NCBI GenBank assembly: GCA_963728985.1
Contig: CAVSME010000007.1
Span: 232,177-296,176 of the forward strand
Origin: DASXAI01 sp963728985
GTDB lineage: Bacteria; Actinomycetota; Acidimicrobiia; Acidimicrobiales; Ilumatobacteraceae
Length of the DNA: 64,000 bases
Direction of reading: 5' to 3'
Each line of letters starts with the position of its first letter. The first letter of the stretch is position 1. Made by a program: the position numbers and the translations under genes. This document shows positions 34,800 to 43,020 of this stretch, in pieces. The notes under the pieces are model-generated. The model did no database searches. It saw only the letters and a list, made by a program, of their open reading frames with translations, and was not told the origin of the DNA.

Positions 34800-35471
34800 T
34801 CATGTCGTCGTGGCAAGCTCGATCGGCAGGGCGGCACGGTCCCATTCGGGGAAGCCGTCCTCGAGCCGTCGGGCTCGTCGACCTCGGCGGCGCAGGAGGC
34901 GCACGGCGTCGTCGGCGAAGACGCAGTACGGGCCCCGGCAGTAGGCGACCACCTCGACTTCGTCGGGCAGCTGGCTGATGCTGGCGGCCAGCTGGTCGAT
35001 CGGGATGGACCGGGCGGTGGCGATGTGACCGGCCGCGTACTCGGCCGCCGGCCGGACGTCGATGACGACGACGTCGCCGGCCTGCAGCCGGCGAGCGAGC
35101 TCACGCCGGTTGATCTGCTCGAGGCGGCTGCGATCACCGAGATAGGCGGCCGCCAGTGTGTCCAGCTGCTCATGATGGGCGGCCGCGACGTCCCGCAACG
35201 CTGACCACAGCTCGCCCACGCGGCTCGACGAGATGCGGTAGTAGATCCTCGTCCCGTCCCGGCGGGTGGTCACGAGACCGGCCGTGGCGAGGGCACGCAG
35301 GTGGAACGACGTATTCGCGACGCTCTGGCCGATCTCGGCCGCAAGTTCGTCGACGTGCCGCTCGCCCTGGACAAGGACGTCGACGAGCTCAGCGCGGCGC
35401 CCGTTACCGAGTGCCTTGGCCACGTCCGCGAAGGCGTCGAACAGCGCATCCTTCGCTCGCCGATCGCCCAT
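34800..35471 (-). CDS. ArsR-family regulator with C-terminal rhodanese domain
   Basis: 223 residues. Residues 1-100 are an ArsR winged helix (VAKALGNGRRAELVDVLVQG, ANTSFHLRALATAGLVTTRR, GTRIYYRISSSRV); residues about 120-220 are a rhodanese domain (VVVIDVRPAAEYAAGHIATA) with the active-site loop VVAYCRGPYCVFADDAVRLL, catalytic Cys at about 178. The fused rhodanese suggests sensing of persulfide or related sulfur/selenium/arsenic thiol chemistry (inference; related BigR/SqrR regulators respond to sulfide). The ATG (35469-35471) has GAGGAGG 6 bp upstream. Divergent from the MBL-rhodanese operon, its likely target. Confidence 0.92.
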   Translation of the reverse strand: MGDRRAKDALFDAFADVAKALGNGRRAELVDVLVQGERHVDELAAEIGQSVANTSFHLRALATAGLVTTRRDGTRIYYRISSSRVGELWSALRDVAAAHHEQLDTLAAAYLGDRSRLEQINRRELARRLQAGDVVVIDVRPAAEYAAGHIATARSIPIDQLAASISQLPDEVEVVAYCRGPYCVFADDAVRLLRRRGRRARRLEDGFPEWDRAALPIELATTT

Positions 35472-35481
35472 ACCGAACCTC

Positions 35482-35541
35482 CTCAAAGAACCGCTTGACA
35501 ATGTAGATCGGCCGGGCCGAGGATTCAAGCAACCGTTTGAG
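35482..35541. promoter_or_regulatory. two TCAA-N8-TTGA boxes, probable ArsR operators
   Basis: TCAAAGAACCGCTTGA (35483-35498) and TCAAGCAACCGTTTGA (35525-35540) match at 13 of 16 positions, and each is an imperfect palindrome with TCAA/TTGA ends. They flank the centre of the 80-bp divergent promoter region, where a dimeric ArsR-type repressor would control both directions. The second box overlaps the ribosome-binding region of the MBL gene. Confidence 0.65.
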
Positions 35542-35551
35542 GAGCTGGTCG

Positions 35552-36901
35552 TTGGTCGAGGTCCGAACGTTCGTCGATGAAGGCCTGGGTCACTCCTCGT
35601 ACCTCGTCGACCTGGGCGATGGGACGGCGACGATCATCGATCCACCGCGCTTCCCGACGCCCCATCTGTCGGCGGCGTCGGCCTCCGGGATCGCGCCGCG
35701 CTGGACGATCGACACCCATTCGCACGCCGACTACGTCACCGGCAGTCCGACGCTGGCCGACGATGACCGGGTCACGTTCCTCGCCCCCGCTGCGTCAAAT
35801 CTCGAGACGCCACATCGCGCCGTGGCCGACGCGGACCGGATCATGCTCGCCCCCGGGATCATCCTGCGGCCGATCGCCACGCCCGGCCATACCCCAGACC
35901 ACCATGTGTACCTCCTCGAGGACGGCGGCGCACCGGTGGCGCTGTTCACCGGCGGCTCGTTGATGGTGGGCGCCGTCGGACGTACCGACCTGTGCGGACC
36001 CGAACTGGCCGAACCGCTCGCGCACGACATGTTCCACTCGCTGCGCCGGCTCAGCGGCTTGCCCGATCACCTCGTCGTGTACCCCACCCACGGCGCCGGC
36101 TCGTTCTGTTCCGCTCCGGGCGGTGCGGACCGCATCACCACGCTCGGGCGCGAGCGGGCCACGAACCACCTGTTCCGCATCGACGACGAGGACACCTTTG
36201 TCGAGCGGTTGCTGGCGGGTCAGGGCTCGTTCCCGACTTACTTCCGTCGGCTGCCCGAGCTCAACCGGCGCGGACCTCGGCGCTACGCACAGCTGCCTCG
36301 CCTGGAGCGCCTCGACGTCGACGCCGTCGAACGTCACGTGGCGGCGGGGGCGCTCGTCGTCGACACAAGGCCGATCACCGAGTTCGCGGCCGCGTACGTA
36401 CCCGGTTCGATGTCGAACGAGCTGCGGCCGGTGTTCGCCAGCTGGCTCGGCTGGCTCGTCGAGCTCAACCGCCCGATCGTGATCGTGGCGTCCGAGCACC
36501 AGGATCGTGACGAGATCGTCCTCCGCTGCCTCGACATCGGCCACGACGAGATCGTCGGCGAGATCGGTGGCGGCGTCGACGCCTGGCGCGCCGCCGGCCA
36601 GCCGATCGCAGCTACCTCACTCGTCGGGCCTGACGACGTGATCGGCACGCTGATCGACGTCCGCCAGACCAACGAGTTCGACGCTGGCCACGTCCCCGGT
36701 GCGCTCAACATCGAGCTGGCACACCTGGCCGCCTGCGCCGTTCCCGCCGGGCCGGTGACGGTGATGTGCGGGCACGGCGAGCGGGCCATGACCGGCGCCA
36801 GCATCCTCGCCGCGCAGGGCCACGCCGAGGTGATGGTGCTCGACGGTGGTCCCGACACCTGGGCGGCGTGGAGCGGGCAGCCGCTCGCCACGAGGCGATG
36901 A
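35552..36901 (+). CDS. MBL-fold hydrolase with two rhodanese domains (persulfide dioxygenase-like)
   Basis: 449 residues. Residues 1-225: metallo-beta-lactamase fold of the persulfide-dioxygenase/CstB type, with IDTHSHADYVTGSP (His56, His58, Asp60; the usual next His is Tyr61), IATPGHTPDHHVYLL and VYPTHGAGSFCS. Residues about 255-350: a rhodanese domain whose active-site loop, VIVASEHQDRDEIV, has no Cys. Residues about 360-449: a second rhodanese with a complete loop, VTVMCGHGERAMTGASILAA. Known relatives oxidise glutathione- or CoA-persulfides and transfer sulfane sulfur. TTG 35552 was chosen because GAGGAG lies about 8 bp upstream. First gene of the operon; its stop overlaps the MFS ATG. 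Confidence 0.9.
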   Translation: MVEVRTFVDEGLGHSSYLVDLGDGTATIIDPPRFPTPHLSAASASGIAPRWTIDTHSHADYVTGSPTLADDDRVTFLAPAASNLETPHRAVADADRIMLAPGIILRPIATPGHTPDHHVYLLEDGGAPVALFTGGSLMVGAVGRTDLCGPELAEPLAHDMFHSLRRLSGLPDHLVVYPTHGAGSFCSAPGGADRITTLGRERATNHLFRIDDEDTFVERLLAGQGSFPTYFRRLPELNRRGPRRYAQLPRLERLDVDAVERHVAAGALVVDTRPITEFAAAYVPGSMSNELRPVFASWLGWLVELNRPIVIVASEHQDRDEIVLRCLDIGHDEIVGEIGGGVDAWRAAGQPIAATSLVGPDDVIGTLIDVRQTNEFDAGHVPGALNIELAHLAACAVPAGPVTVMCGHGERAMTGASILAAQGHAEVMVLDGGPDTWAAWSGQPLATRR

Positions 36902-38166
36902 GCACCACCGCGACCCGCCCGTCCCTCCGTCTCGGGCTGCGCGAGAACCTGGCCCAGTTTAGCCTCCTGGTCGGCGTGAATGCCCTCGTCGGCGGCATGA
37001 TCGGCCAGGAGCGGACTGTTCTTCCCCTCCTCGCCGAGCGCGAGTTCGAGCTGACCAAGTTCACCGCGGCGCTGACGTTCATCGCCGCCTTCGGGATCGT
37101 CAAGGCTGGGACGAACTTCTTCGCCGGCACCCTGTCGGACCGATTCGGCCGCAAGCCGGTGCTCGTCGCCGGTTGGCTGGTCGGACTCCCGGTGCCGCTG
37201 ATCCTGATGTGGGCGCCGACGTGGGGCTGGGTGGTGTTCGCCAACGTGCTGCTGGGCGTGAACCAGGGCCTCACGTGGTCGACCACGATCATCATGAAGA
37301 TCGACCTGGTCGGCCCGGCCAAGCGGGGGCTCGCCATGGGCTTCAACGAGGCGGCCGGATACGTCGCCGTCGCGCTCACCGCGCTGGCCACTGGCTACAT
37401 CGCCGAACAGCACGGCCTCCGTCCGGCGCCCTTCTTCCTCGGCCTCGCCTTCGCCGGGCTCGGACTCGGGATCTCGACTCTGTTCGTCCGCGAGACCCAT
37501 GCCTACGCACGCCACGAAGCCGCCAATCACGTCGCGCCCGACGAAACGCCGCACGATCAACTCTCCACCCGCGAGATCTTCACCCTCACGTCGTTCACCG
37601 AGCCGGCGCTGTCATCGGCATCGCAGGCCGGGCTCGTCAACAACCTCAACGACGGCGTCGCCTGGGGACTGCTCCCGATCTTCTTCGCGGACGCCGGCCT
37701 GTCGGTGGGCCGCGTCGGCGTGCTCGTCGCGATCTACCCAGGCGTCTGGGGGCTCGGCCAGCTCCTCACGGGCGGACTCTCGGACCGCATCGGACGCAAG
37801 CCGCTCATCGCCGGGGGCATGGTCGTCCAAGCGGCCGCCCTCGCACTGATCGCCACCGCCACGGGGTTCTGGCCGTGGGCGTTCAGCGCCGTCCTCCTCG
37901 GCATCGGCACCGCCATGGTGTACCCCACCCTCCTGGCCACGATCGGCGACGTCGCGTACCCGCTGTGGCGAGCCCGCTCCGTCGGCGTGTACCGGCTCTG
38001 GCGTGACGCCGGTTTCGCCGTCGGCGCGGTGCTGGCCGGGGTCATCGCCGACCTGTTCTCGATCGAAGCAGCCATCTACGCCACCGCCATCCTCACCGCC
38101 ATCTCTGGGATCATCGTCATCGTCCGGATGTACGAGACCCACCCACCCGCCGCCCTCAGGAGGTGA
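36898..38166 (+). CDS. MFS transporter
   Basis: 422 residues, about 12 membrane helices. The loop 2-3 motif is GTLSDRFGRKPVLVAGWLVG, repeated in the second half as GGLSDRIGRKPLIAGGMVVQ, typical of drug- or ion-efflux facilitators. GFNEAAGYVAVALTALATGY covers helix 5. The substrate is unknown; position between a persulfide-type enzyme and two methyltransferases suggests export of a product of this pathway (inference). ATG 36898 overlaps the MBL stop (ATGA). Confidence 0.9.
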   Translation: MSTTATRPSLRLGLRENLAQFSLLVGVNALVGGMIGQERTVLPLLAEREFELTKFTAALTFIAAFGIVKAGTNFFAGTLSDRFGRKPVLVAGWLVGLPVPLILMWAPTWGWVVFANVLLGVNQGLTWSTTIIMKIDLVGPAKRGLAMGFNEAAGYVAVALTALATGYIAEQHGLRPAPFFLGLAFAGLGLGISTLFVRETHAYARHEAANHVAPDETPHDQLSTREIFTLTSFTEPALSSASQAGLVNNLNDGVAWGLLPIFFADAGLSVGRVGVLVAIYPGVWGLGQLLTGGLSDRIGRKPLIAGGMVVQAAALALIATATGFWPWAFSAVLLGIGTAMVYPTLLATIGDVAYPLWRARSVGVYRLWRDAGFAVGAVLAGVIADLFSIEAAIYATAILTAISGIIVIVRMYETHPPAALRR

Positions 38167-38172
38167 CCCGTC

Positions 38173-38973
38173 ATGTCCGAGACGTCGATCGTCGACATCC
38201 AGGTCCTGCGCGAACAGGTGCGCGAGAAGTACCGCGCCGTCGCTGACGAACCGGACGCCACCTACCACTTCCACACCGGTCGACCGCTGGCGGGGCGCCT
38301 GGGCTACGACCCGAGGGTGGTCGACGCGCTGCCTGACCGAGCCGTCGAGTCCTTCGCCGGCGTCGGCAACCCCTTCTCGCTCCGGCCGCTCGAGCCCGGC
38401 GAGCGAGTCGTGGACGTGGGGTCGGGGGCGGGGTTCGACAGCTTCGTCGCTGCTCATCACGTCGGGCCCGAAGGCGCCGTCGTCGGGATCGACATGACGG
38501 GGGAGATGCTCGCCAAGGCCACCGGCACGAGCGACCTGCTCGAGTATTCGCACGTGTCGTTCCGCGAGGGGTACGCCGAGGCGCTGCCGATCAAGGAGGG
38601 CTGGGCCGACGTCGTCATCAGCAACGGTGTCATCAATCTGTGCGCCGACAAGCGGGCCGTGTTCGACGAGATCTTCCGCGTGCTGCGCTCCGGCGGGATC
38701 CTCCAGTTCGCCGACATCGCCAACGGTCAACCCGTGCCGATCGAGGTCATGCGCGACATCGACCTGTGGACCGGTTGAATCGCCGGTGGGCTGCCCCGTG
38801 AGGGCTGGCGCATGATGCTCACCGAGGTCGGGTTCGTCGACGTCGAGATCGGGCCCCCGGTCGACACCTTCGGCGGCGCTGCCGGCGAGGCCAACGCCCG
38901 CACCTTCGACGTCCACGGCTACGCCTTCCTGGCGCGCAAGCCACAACCCTCCTCCGGGACGACGAAGACGTGA
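38173..38973 (+). CDS. ArsM-like SAM methyltransferase with in-frame UGA, candidate selenoprotein
   Basis: Read through one TGA (38776-38778), the frame encodes 266 residues. ARPLEPGERVVDV-type SAM motif: RVVDVGSGAGFDSFVAAHHV; then VVGIDMTGEMLAKATG, VVISNGVINLCADKRAVFDE and RVLRSGGILQFADIANG. The TGA is codon 202 in DIDLWTG-(UGA)-IAGGLPREGW; ArsM relatives have Cys here, one of the arsenic-binding cysteines. After it FVDVEIGPPVDTFGGAAGEA and VHGYAFLARK are fully conserved with a second copy at 19.9 kb, and the stop at 38971 overlaps the next GTG by 4 bp. AGGAGG lies 9 bp before the ATG. If UGA is a stop, a 201-residue protein lacking the C-terminal domain results. Sec machinery genes are not in the window. 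Confidence 0.85.
38782..38809 (+). other. candidate SECIS-like hairpin after the UGA
   Basis: Starting 4 nt after the TGA, GCCGG (38782-38786) can pair with CTGGC (38805-38809), and within it GCCC (38793-38796) with GGGC (38802-38805) around the loop CGTGA; the two stems compete for one C. The second copy at 19.9 kb keeps GCCCCGTGAGGG and changes GGC to GGT, preserving pairing by G-U. The fold is only suggestive and was drawn by hand. Confidence 0.35.
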
Positions 38974-39848
38974 CGGCGTCCACCACAGACGTCACCACAG
39001 CTGGACTGACGAACCTCTACGGCGAGATGACTTCGCTCGATCGCGTCCTTCGGGCGTTGAGCTCCGACGGCGTCGACCTCACCCGCCTTCAGGCCCGTGA
39101 CCTCTACGAGCGCGATCTGGACTGCCAGAACCTCGGAGCTCACCGGGTGCTCGAACTGATCGCGTCGGCGGTTGCCCAGCGCCGCGCTCCGGAGGCCGCA
39201 GACACGGTGCTCGACGTCGGCTGCGGCCTGGGCGGCCCCGGCCGCTTCGTCGCCGATCGGTTCGGCTGCGCCGTGGTCGGCATCGACCTCCTTCCCATGC
39301 GGGTCGACGTGGCGCGGGCCCTGACCGAGCGGACCGGCCTGGCCGACCGGATCACCTACCGCGTCGCCGACGCGACGGCGCTTCCCATCGACGACGCCGA
39401 AGTCGAGCAGGTGTGGATGCTCGACGTCGGCATCCATGTGCGTGACAAGCGGGTGCTCTTCGCCGAGCTCGCCCGCGTCCTCGTGCCCGGTGGCATCCTC
39501 GTCATGCATGACCAAACCGGACCCCTCCCACCGGCGATGCGCTCCGTCACTCGGGGGGCGCCCTTCATCGCCCCGACGTTGCCGCAGTTGATTCGCTACG
39601 TGGAGGACGCCGCCCTGCGCGTCATCGACTGGCAGGACACGTCCGCAGACATCGTCGAGTACTTCCGGCCCATCAGGGCCCGCTTCGAGGACAAGGCGGC
39701 GCGCACCGACGACGGCGAGCGGCGGCAGCGCTACGAGCGCATCGTCGCCCAGGCCAACGCCTACATCACGACTCTGGCCGAGCTCGGCGGCCGGACCGGC
39801 GTGCTCATCGCGCAGCGACGGCCCGAACGCCTGCAGCCCGGAGCTTGA
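38970..39848 (+). CDS. class I SAM-dependent methyltransferase
   Basis: 292 residues. DTVLDVGCGLGGPGRFVADR is the SAM-binding motif I, VVGIDLLPMRVDVARALTER motif II, and RVLVPGGILVMHDQTGPLPP motif post-III. The N-terminal YGEMTSLDRVLRALSSDGVD and the C-terminal helix-rich region resemble small-molecule N- or C-methyltransferases such as sarcosine/dimethylglycine methyltransferases. Substrate unknown. It overlaps the ArsM-like frame by 4 bp (GTGA), which supports reading through that gene's UGA. Confidence 0.9.
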   Translation: MTASTTDVTTAGLTNLYGEMTSLDRVLRALSSDGVDLTRLQARDLYERDLDCQNLGAHRVLELIASAVAQRRAPEAADTVLDVGCGLGGPGRFVADRFGCAVVGIDLLPMRVDVARALTERTGLADRITYRVADATALPIDDAEVEQVWMLDVGIHVRDKRVLFAELARVLVPGGILVMHDQTGPLPPAMRSVTRGAPFIAPTLPQLIRYVEDAALRVIDWQDTSADIVEYFRPIRARFEDKAARTDDGERRQRYERIVAQANAYITTLAELGGRTGVLIAQRRPERLQPGA

Positions 39849-39880
39849 CGGCAGCACCGGTAACCCGTAGCTTACGGTTC

Positions 39881-40207
39881 GTGCCCACTTACGAGTCCGG
39901 GGGCGACGTCTGGAGCGTGCTCGGCGATCGAACCCGACGCACGATCCTCGAGTGCCTCGCCGATCGGCCGCTCGCCGTCGTCGAGATCGCCGAACGCTTG
40001 CCCGTCAGCCGGCCCGCGGTCTCCCAGCACCTGAAGGTGCTGAAGGACACCGGCCTGGTGACGGAGGAGGCGGTCGGCCGCCGCCACATCTACCGGCTCA
40101 ACCCGGCGGGCGTCAGCGCGCTGCGCGACCAGCTCGACACGTTCTGGAACCGAGCGCTGGCCGGCTACGAAGCCGCACTCGATCACACCACGGAGGACCC
40201 CACGTGA
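39881..40207 (+). CDS. ArsR-family transcriptional regulator (SdpR-like)
   Basis: 108 residues, winged helix without a Cys metal site: DVWSVLGDRTRRTILECLAD, VSRPAVSQHLKVLKDTGLVT and RRHIYRLNPAGVSALRDQLD. This form is typical of ArsR genes followed by an SRPBCC-domain gene. I chose GTG 39881 (VPTYESGGDVW); the frame is open to 39845. It follows the methyltransferase by 32 bp, and AACCCGTAGCTTACGGTT just upstream is a small inverted repeat that could be its own operator. Its stop overlaps the next start. Confidence 0.87.
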   Translation: MPTYESGGDVWSVLGDRTRRTILECLADRPLAVVEIAERLPVSRPAVSQHLKVLKDTGLVTEEAVGRRHIYRLNPAGVSALRDQLDTFWNRALAGYEAALDHTTEDPT

Positions 40208-40671
40208 CATCCACCACGGACGCAACGGTCAACAAGGCGATCGTCGTGAACGTCCCGATCGACGAGGCGTTCCGCGTCTTCACCGAGCGGTTCGGCGACT
40301 TCAAGCCTCGTGAGCACAACATCATGAACTCCCCGATCGCCGAGACCGTGTTCGAGACGAAGGTCGGGGGCCAGATCTACGGCCGCGCTGAGGACGGGCA
40401 AGAGTGCCGCTGGGCGCGCATCCTGGCGTTCGATCCGCCGACGCGGGTCGTGTTCAGCTGGGACATCGGTCCGACCTGGCAGATCGAGACGAACTACGAC
40501 AACACCAGCGAAGTCGAAGTCCGCTTCATCGCCGAAGCGGCTGATGGCACGCGTGTCGAACTCGAGCACCGCCACATCGACCGCCACGGTCCTGGCTGGG
40601 AGGGCGTGCGCGCCGGCGTGGACGAGGGTTGGCCCGTCTATCTCGGCCGCTACGCCGCCGTGCTCGCATGA
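40204..40671 (+). CDS. SRPBCC/AHSA1-domain protein
   Basis: 155 residues with a START/Bet v1-like fold: KAIVVNVPIDEAFRVFTERF, IAETVFETKVGGQIYGRAED, CRWARILAFDPPTRVVFSWD and a long C-terminal helix, GWEGVRAGVDEGWPVYLGRY. Such proteins bind hydrophobic small molecules and often pair with SdpR-like ArsR regulators. GTG 40204 overlaps the ArsR stop (GTGA). Last gene of the operon that begins at 35552. Confidence 0.9.
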   Translation: MTSTTDATVNKAIVVNVPIDEAFRVFTERFGDFKPREHNIMNSPIAETVFETKVGGQIYGRAEDGQECRWARILAFDPPTRVVFSWDIGPTWQIETNYDNTSEVEVRFIAEAADGTRVELEHRHIDRHGPGWEGVRAGVDEGWPVYLGRYAAVLA

Positions 40672-40683
40672 GCGCATCTATTG

Positions 40684-40747
40684 CGGTCCGAGCGTTGTAG
40701 TTGCTCGCAATAACCAGGTCCGTCGTCAGCCGACGGCGCGATGTACG
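40684..40747. repeat. ~63-bp repeat shared with 33732-33795, copy 2
   Basis: Contains GGTCCGAGCGTTGTAGTTGC and GTCAGCCGACGGCGCGATGT. Here it lies just 3' of the intact relA, separated from it by about 40 bp; the other copy carries a relA 3' end on its opposite flank. Confidence 0.6.
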
Positions 40748-40789
40748 CGGAACCGAGTCTGGCGCCCGCCCTGACCCTGGCTCTAGTCC

Positions 40790-43006
40790 CTACTTCCCCT
40801 TGCCAGGCACGATCCGATACGCGTCGTAGACGCTGTCGATCGTCTTGATCGTGCGGACCACCGCATCGAGGTGACTCGGGTCGGCCAGCTCGAAGTCGAA
40901 GCGCATCTTCGAGATCCGGTCCGAGCCCGTGTGCGTGGAGCACGCCACGATGTTCACGTGATGGTCGGACAGCGCGTTCGACACATCTCGCAGGAGCTTC
41001 GAGCGATCGAGGGCCTTCACCTCGATCGAGGCGATGAACATGGAGTCGCCGGTGTCGCCGTCCCACTCCACGTCGATCATGCGGGCCGACTGGGTCCCGC
41101 CGAGCCCGACGGCGTTGGCGCAGTCGGCGCGGTGCACGGTGACGCCGCGACCACGGGTGATGAACCCGATGATGTCGTCGCCCGGGACCGGCGTGCAGCA
41201 GCGCGACAGCCGCACCATCACGTCGTCGAGCCCTTCGACGTGGACGCCCACGCCGGTGCGCCCGCGCCGCTGGCGGCGGGGCTTGGTGATGGTGGTGGGG
41301 AGCTGCTCCTCCTCCTCGCCCGACTTGAACCCCCGAGCGACCCGCTGGGCCACGGAACGGCCCGACACGTGGTGCTCGCCGATGGCGACGTACAACGCTT
41401 CCAAGTCGGCGAAGTTCATCGACAACGCCTCTTTGGCGAGTACGTCCGAGCCCATCAGCTTCTGCACCGGCAGGCTCTCCCGCCGCAGCTCGCGGATCAG
41501 CTCCTCCTTGCCGGACTCGAGCGCGTCCTCCCGACGCTCACGCGAGAACCATTGGCGGATCTTGTTGCGGGCGCGCGGCGACTTGACCAGCTTGAGCCAG
41601 TCCCGCGACGGGCCGGCACCCTCGACCTTGGAGGTGAACACTTCGCACGTGTCGCCCGACTGGAGGGCGTGGTCGAGCGGCACGAGGCGCCCGTTGACGC
41701 GAGAGCCGATGCAGGCGTGGCCCACCTCGGTGTGCACGGAGTAGGCGAAGTCGATCGGCGTGGCCCCCACGGGCAGCGTGATCACCCGCCCCTTGGGCGT
41801 GAAGACGAAGACCTCGTCCTGCTCGAGGTCGGTCTTCAGGTTCTCCATGAACTGGGCGGGGTCCTGCGTCTCCTTCTGCCAGTCGATGATGCGGTTCAGC
41901 CAAGCGATGTCGTCGGAGGGCGAACCCTCCTTGTACGACCAGTGGGCAGCGACGCCCCACTCGGCCCGCTGGTGCATCTCGTGCGTGCGGATCTGCACCT
42001 CGAGCGGCTTGCCCTCCGGCCCGATCACCGTGGTGTGCAGCGACTGGTAGAGGTTGAACTTCGGCATGGCGATGTAGTCCTTGAACCGGCCCACGACCGG
42101 CTTCCACGTGCCGTGGATGGACCCAAGGGCGGCGTAGCAGTCCTTCACCGAGTCGACGATGACGCGGATGGCGACGAGGTCGAAGATCTCGTCGAACTCC
42201 TTGCCCTTCACCACCATCTTCTCGTAGATGCTCCACAGGTGCTTCGGGCGGCCCGTGACGTCGGCGTCGATGTGCAGCTCGGTCAGCCGGCCCCGCACCT
42301 CGGCTACGACGCGAGCGAGATAGACGTCGCGCTCGGGCGCCCGCAACGACACCATGTGGTCGATCTCGGCGTAGCGCTTCGGGTGCAGCGCCGCGAAGGA
42401 CAGGTCTTCGAGCTGCTGCTTCAACTCGGCCATGCCGAGCCGATGGGCCAGCGGCGCGTAGATGTCGAGCGTCTCCTGGGCGATGCGGGCCTGCTTGTCG
42501 GCCGCCAGTGCCGCCAGCGTGCGCATGTTGTGGAGGCGGTCGGCCAGCTTGATGATCAGGACCCGGAGGTCCTTGGCCATGGCCACCAGCATCTTGCGCA
42601 TGGTGGCGGCCTGCTGCTCCTCCTTGGAGTCGAACCGCAGCCGGTCGAGCTTGGTGACACCGTCGACGATGTTGGCGATCTCCGTGCCGAACTGCCGATC
42701 GACGTCGGCCACGCTCACTTCCGTGTCCTCCACGGCATCGTGCAGGAGCGCCGCCGCCAGGGTGGTGTCGTCCAGGCCGATGTCGGCGACGATGTGCGCG
42801 ACGGCCAGGGGGTGGTTGATGTACTTCTCCCCCGACTGCCGGTACTGGCCCTCGTGAGCGCTGGCGGCCACATCGAACGCCCGCAGGATGGTGGCCGTGG
42901 ACGCCTTCGGGTGATGGGCCCGGTAGGCGGCGACGAGGGGCGCCACCTCTTCGGCCGCCTGGGGCGAGTGACGTCGCCAAGGGAGCACTCTGTCCACCGT
43001 CGCCAC
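40790..43006 (-). CDS. relA: bifunctional (p)ppGpp synthetase/hydrolase (RelA/SpoT)
   Basis: 738 residues, full-length Rel. HD hydrolase domain with KYINHPLAVAHIVADIGLDD and ALLHDAVEDTEVS (about residues 62-98), synthetase domain with KHLWSIYEKMVVKGKEFDEI and DLVAIRVIVDSVKDCYAALG (about 230-330), TGS domain DEVFVFTPKGRVITLPVGAT, a zinc-finger-like CC region (SRCCTPVPGDDIIGFITRGR) and a C-terminal ACT domain. GTG start with AAGGAGG 6-7 bp upstream. Both catalytic domains look intact, so it makes and degrades the stringent-response alarmone. Follows apt by 14 bp, as in many bacteria. Confidence 0.96.
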   Translation of the reverse strand: MATVDRVLPWRRHSPQAAEEVAPLVAAYRAHHPKASTATILRAFDVAASAHEGQYRQSGEKYINHPLAVAHIVADIGLDDTTLAAALLHDAVEDTEVSVADVDRQFGTEIANIVDGVTKLDRLRFDSKEEQQAATMRKMLVAMAKDLRVLIIKLADRLHNMRTLAALAADKQARIAQETLDIYAPLAHRLGMAELKQQLEDLSFAALHPKRYAEIDHMVSLRAPERDVYLARVVAEVRGRLTELHIDADVTGRPKHLWSIYEKMVVKGKEFDEIFDLVAIRVIVDSVKDCYAALGSIHGTWKPVVGRFKDYIAMPKFNLYQSLHTTVIGPEGKPLEVQIRTHEMHQRAEWGVAAHWSYKEGSPSDDIAWLNRIIDWQKETQDPAQFMENLKTDLEQDEVFVFTPKGRVITLPVGATPIDFAYSVHTEVGHACIGSRVNGRLVPLDHALQSGDTCEVFTSKVEGAGPSRDWLKLVKSPRARNKIRQWFSRERREDALESGKEELIRELRRESLPVQKLMGSDVLAKEALSMNFADLEALYVAIGEHHVSGRSVAQRVARGFKSGEEEEQLPTTITKPRRQRRGRTGVGVHVEGLDDVMVRLSRCCTPVPGDDIIGFITRGRGVTVHRADCANAVGLGGTQSARMIDVEWDGDTGDSMFIASIEVKALDRSKLLRDVSNALSDHHVNIVACSTHTGSDRISKMRFDFELADPSHLDAVVRTIKTIDSVYDAYRIVPGKGK

Positions 43007-43020
43007 GCCCGCCTCCTTCC

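Noticed and set aside
38776..38778. The TGA as a plain nonsense mutation making the methyltransferase a pseudogene
   Set aside because: Same codon is TGA in a second copy, the downstream frame is conserved and it overlaps the next start; Sec is the better explanation, though not proven.
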